Shown: positions 62,127 through 64,000 of the stretch, in pieces | How the letters are laid out: every line of letters starts with the position of its first letter | Position numbering within the stretch: the first letter of the stretch is position 1 | Source of the DNA: JBBDYQ01 sp035553855 | GTDB lineage: Bacteria > Actinomycetota > Thermoleophilia > Solirubrobacterales > Thermoleophilaceae | DNA length: 64,000 nucleotides | Assembly (NCBI GenBank): GCA_035553855.1 | Contig: DATMJO010000123.1 | Location: 5,661 to 69,660 of the forward strand | Direction of reading: 5' to 3' | Made by a program: the position numbers and the translations under genes | The notes under the pieces: model-generated | What the model saw: the letters and a program-made list of their open reading frames with translations, nothing else | What the model was told of the DNA's origin: nothing | The model's database searches: none

Positions 62127-63533
62127 TCAGGGCCTCCGCGCCCGCACGACCACGGTGGCGCCGCGCTGCGGGATCATCGTGACGTTGCGGTGGGTGGCGC
62201 GCTCGGGCTCGGGCCGGTCGGCCTCGAGGTCGAGGCGAGCGGCCATCTCGGTCAGCACGACCCGCTGCTCCGCCATGGCCAGCGCCGCCCCGAGGCAGCG
62301 GCGGATGCCTCCCCCGAAGGGGATCCACGTGTAGGTGCCGGGCTTCTGGCCGTGCCAGCGCTCGGGCCGGAACGCGTAGGGCTCGGGGTAGAGGTCCTCG
62401 CGGTGGTGGAGGAGCAGGATGCTCGCGCTGATCGGCGACCCGGCCTCGACGCCGTACTCGCCGAGGCGCCAGGGCACGGTCACGCGCCGGCCGATGATCG
62501 GGATCACGGGCCGCACGCGCATTCCCTCGTGGATGGTGGCCTCGACCTGCTCGGCGCCGTCACCCTCGCGCACCGCGTGGCGGAGCGCGTCGTAGGCATC
62601 CGGCGCGCGGACGAGCCGCTCCCACGTCCAGGCGAGCGAGTTCGCGGTGGTCTCGTGGCCCGCGAGCACGAGGGTCAGGAGCTCGTCGCGCAGCTCCTGG
62701 TCGGACAGCGCCTCGCCGTCCTCGGTCCGCGCCCGCAGCAGCAGCGAGAGGATGTCGTTGCGCTCGCCGAGGTCGGCCGCGCGCCTGCGCCGGGCGATCA
62801 CCCTGTAGGTGGGCCAGTCGAGCAGCGCGAGCCCGGCACGGGTCACGCCGATGGGCTCGTCGCGCCCCACGTTCATCAGCTCGGCGAGCTGCGCGATCTT
62901 CCACGTGGAGGCGGCGACCAGGCTCTTCGTGGCGGCGCGAAGGCCGTACTCCGGCGTGCCGCGCCGCGGGCGCCCCTCGATGCCGAAGATGCCGGCCATG
63001 ATCACGTCCAGGGTGATCGCCTGCATGCGCGGGGCGAGCGCGATCGGCCGGCCGATCGGCCAGCTCTCGATCTCGCGCGTGGCGGCCTCGGCGATCATCT
63101 CCTCGTAGCGGGCGATGGCCTCGCCGTGGAACGGCGGCAGCAGCAGCTTGCGCTGGCGCAGGTGCCGCGGCCCGACCGAGGTGAGCACGGAGTTGGGGCC
63201 GACGATCGGCCGCAGCGGCGACTCCCCGGTCAGCGAGGGCGCCTCGCCCGGCTTGGCCGTGAACAGGGACTGGATGTGGTCGGGATGGCTCGTGATCGTC
63301 GGCCGGCCCGGGATGGTCCCGCTCATCCGGAACACCTCGCCGTAGCGGCGGCGAGCGGCGAAGACGAACTGGATCTGGCGCTGGTTGAAGCGCAGCACCT
63401 GGATCGAGCGGGGCAGGTCGATCGGCGGCGGCGGTGCGAGCCCGGCCAGCTCGTCCTCGCCGATCGGGCCCGCCGGCGACGGCGGTGCCTCCCCGATCAG
63501 CCGCTCGGGCGCGGCGGCGGTCGTGACGGTCAT
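62127..63533 (-). CDS. Cytochrome P450
   Basis: Heme monooxygenase of 468 residues. LVLAGHETTANSLAW is the oxygen-binding AGxxT helix, ATIHEGMRVRP carries the ExxR pair, PYAFRPERW the PERF-like motif and FGGGIRRCLGAALA the heme Cys loop. Sequence features resemble the CYP110-like soluble bacterial P450s. Redox partners are not nearby. ATG 63533 (MTVTTAAAPERL) is preferred; an extension to 63584 would overlap the upstream methyltransferase gene end. Confidence 0.92.
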   Translation of the reverse strand: MTVTTAAAPERLIGEAPPSPAGPIGEDELAGLAPPPPIDLPRSIQVLRFNQRQIQFVFAARRRYGEVFRMSGTIPGRPTITSHPDHIQSLFTAKPGEAPSLTGESPLRPIVGPNSVLTSVGPRHLRQRKLLLPPFHGEAIARYEEMIAEAATREIESWPIGRPIALAPRMQAITLDVIMAGIFGIEGRPRRGTPEYGLRAATKSLVAASTWKIAQLAELMNVGRDEPIGVTRAGLALLDWPTYRVIARRRRAADLGERNDILSLLLRARTEDGEALSDQELRDELLTLVLAGHETTANSLAWTWERLVRAPDAYDALRHAVREGDGAEQVEATIHEGMRVRPVIPIIGRRVTVPWRLGEYGVEAGSPISASILLLHHREDLYPEPYAFRPERWHGQKPGTYTWIPFGGGIRRCLGAALAMAEQRVVLTEMAARLDLEADRPEPERATHRNVTMIPQRGATVVVRARRP

Positions 63534-63544
63534 CGGGTCGAAGA

Positions 63545-64000
63545 TTACGCCGCGCGCGCCACCACGAGGTAGGCCCACGTCCACGACTCGTCGGGGTCGT
63601 GGCGGTCGAGCCGGTAGGCGGCCGCGAGCAGCGGCCGCGTGATCAGCGGGTAGAGCCGGAAGCGGATCGGCCCGCGCCTGCGGGTGTGGAGGTAGTAGGC
63701 GAGCATCGTCCCGAACGTCACCCAGAAGCCCGACAGCGGGCGCAGCTCCTCGATCTCGAAGCCAGCCTCGCCGAAGAGGTGCTCGATGCCGTAGCGGGAG
63801 TAGCGGAAGAAGTCCCGCGGGGCCTCGTGGACGTGCCAGATGAACGGCACCGTGTAGATCGCCACGCCGCCGCCGCGGAGCACCCGCCGCGCCTCGCGCA
63901 GCGCCGCCGCCGGCTCCTCCAGGTGCTCGAGCACCGCGGTGCAGAGGACGGTGTCGAACGAGCCGTCCTCCACCGGTAGCTCGTACGCGCTCCCCACGAG
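63545..64000 (-). CDS. Class I SAM-dependent methyltransferase (5' end outside window)
   Basis: The last 151 codons are visible. YELPVEDGSFDTVLCTAVLEHLEEPAAAL is motif II-III of the UbiE/Methyltransf_11 group and RRVLRGGGVAIYTVPF the following strand. DFFRYSRYGIEHLFGEAGFEIEELRPL is common in glycan- or lipid-associated members. The SAM-binding glycine loop lies beyond the right edge. It is upstream of the P450 and cyclase genes on the same strand with an 11-base gap, so the three probably form one operon. Confidence 0.85.
   Translation of the reverse strand, partial: LVGSAYELPVEDGSFDTVLCTAVLEHLEEPAAALREARRVLRGGGVAIYTVPFIWHVHEAPRDFFRYSRYGIEHLFGEAGFEIEELRPLSGFWVTFGTMLAYYLHTRRRGPIRFRLYPLITRPLLAAAYRLDRHDPDESWTWAYLVVARAA

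Overview
The window is one stretch of a very GC-rich chromosome with tightly packed genes, many joined by 4-base ATGA/GTGA overlaps, and a single tRNA gene. The gene set (mycobacterial-type GpgS, LigC-like ligase, BTAD regulator, AbiEi/DUF559 protein, DUF3352 lipoprotein, DUF1996 and RTX-type secreted proteins, an ECF sigma beside a YCII protein) fits an actinobacterial lineage. I think it is most likely the Thermoleophilia/Solirubrobacterales side, which is an inference and not proven. At least ten transcription units begin with a TANNNT hexamer only 6-10 bases before the start codon, so many mRNAs are probably leaderless.

Layout. 1-8.9 kb: a DtxR/MntR-type repressor running off the left edge, an internally deleted SDR, LigC-like ligase, glycerate kinase, an AbiEi/DUF559 protein whose start lies in a palindromic repeat, the gpgS-gpgP pair for glucosylglycerate, and an MrfA-type helicase. 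9-24 kb: M23 peptidase, DUF3352 lipoprotein, glyoxalase, then a first surface-polysaccharide region (rmlC, a PssD-PssE fusion, GT2, CocE-type hydrolase, RTX protein, SGNH-like protein, Wzx flippase, acetyltransferase, DUF1996 protein, GT4, sugar epimerase, FkbM methyltransferase). 24-26 kb: glnK-amt and tRNA-Phe. 26.3-27.8 kb: a lone, lower-GC DUF234 ATPase preceded by GTCTAA iterons. 28-36 kb: a YCII-ECF42 module, an alcohol dehydrogenase, VOC and DUF2867 proteins, and an arsenic operon (arsR, aquaglyceroporin, arsC) with the tail of a deleted arsI. 36-56 kb: a second and larger polysaccharide region (GT4, acetyltransferase, DUF1996, RTX, sugar-phosphate transferase, NarL-type regulator, ECF sigma, PAS-BTAD regulator, pseudo-nucleotidyltransferase, Wzy, Wzz, GT2, DegT aminotransferase, GT4, beta-propeller, RTX). 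56-64 kb: three small secreted proteins, ferritin-like protein, EcsC-family protein, SDR, YhaM-type nuclease, class III cyclase, P450, and a methyltransferase running off the right edge.

How it fits together. The two glycan regions complement each other: the initiating transferase, Wzy and Wzz are in the second, while the only Wzx flippase is in the first, so they may serve one Wzx/Wzy pathway under the sigma, response-regulator and BTAD regulators at 41.9-44.8 kb. RTX and DUF1996 proteins accompany both regions and could form a calcium-dependent exported matrix (inference). The observations most worth follow-up are the iteron-flanked DUF234 ATPase, a CCTGGCAC repeat family whose ends supply the stop codons of neighbouring genes, an Amt/PII pair lacking the first twin-His and Tyr51, and a dead RmlA-like protein beside a Cys4 PAS-BTAD regulator.
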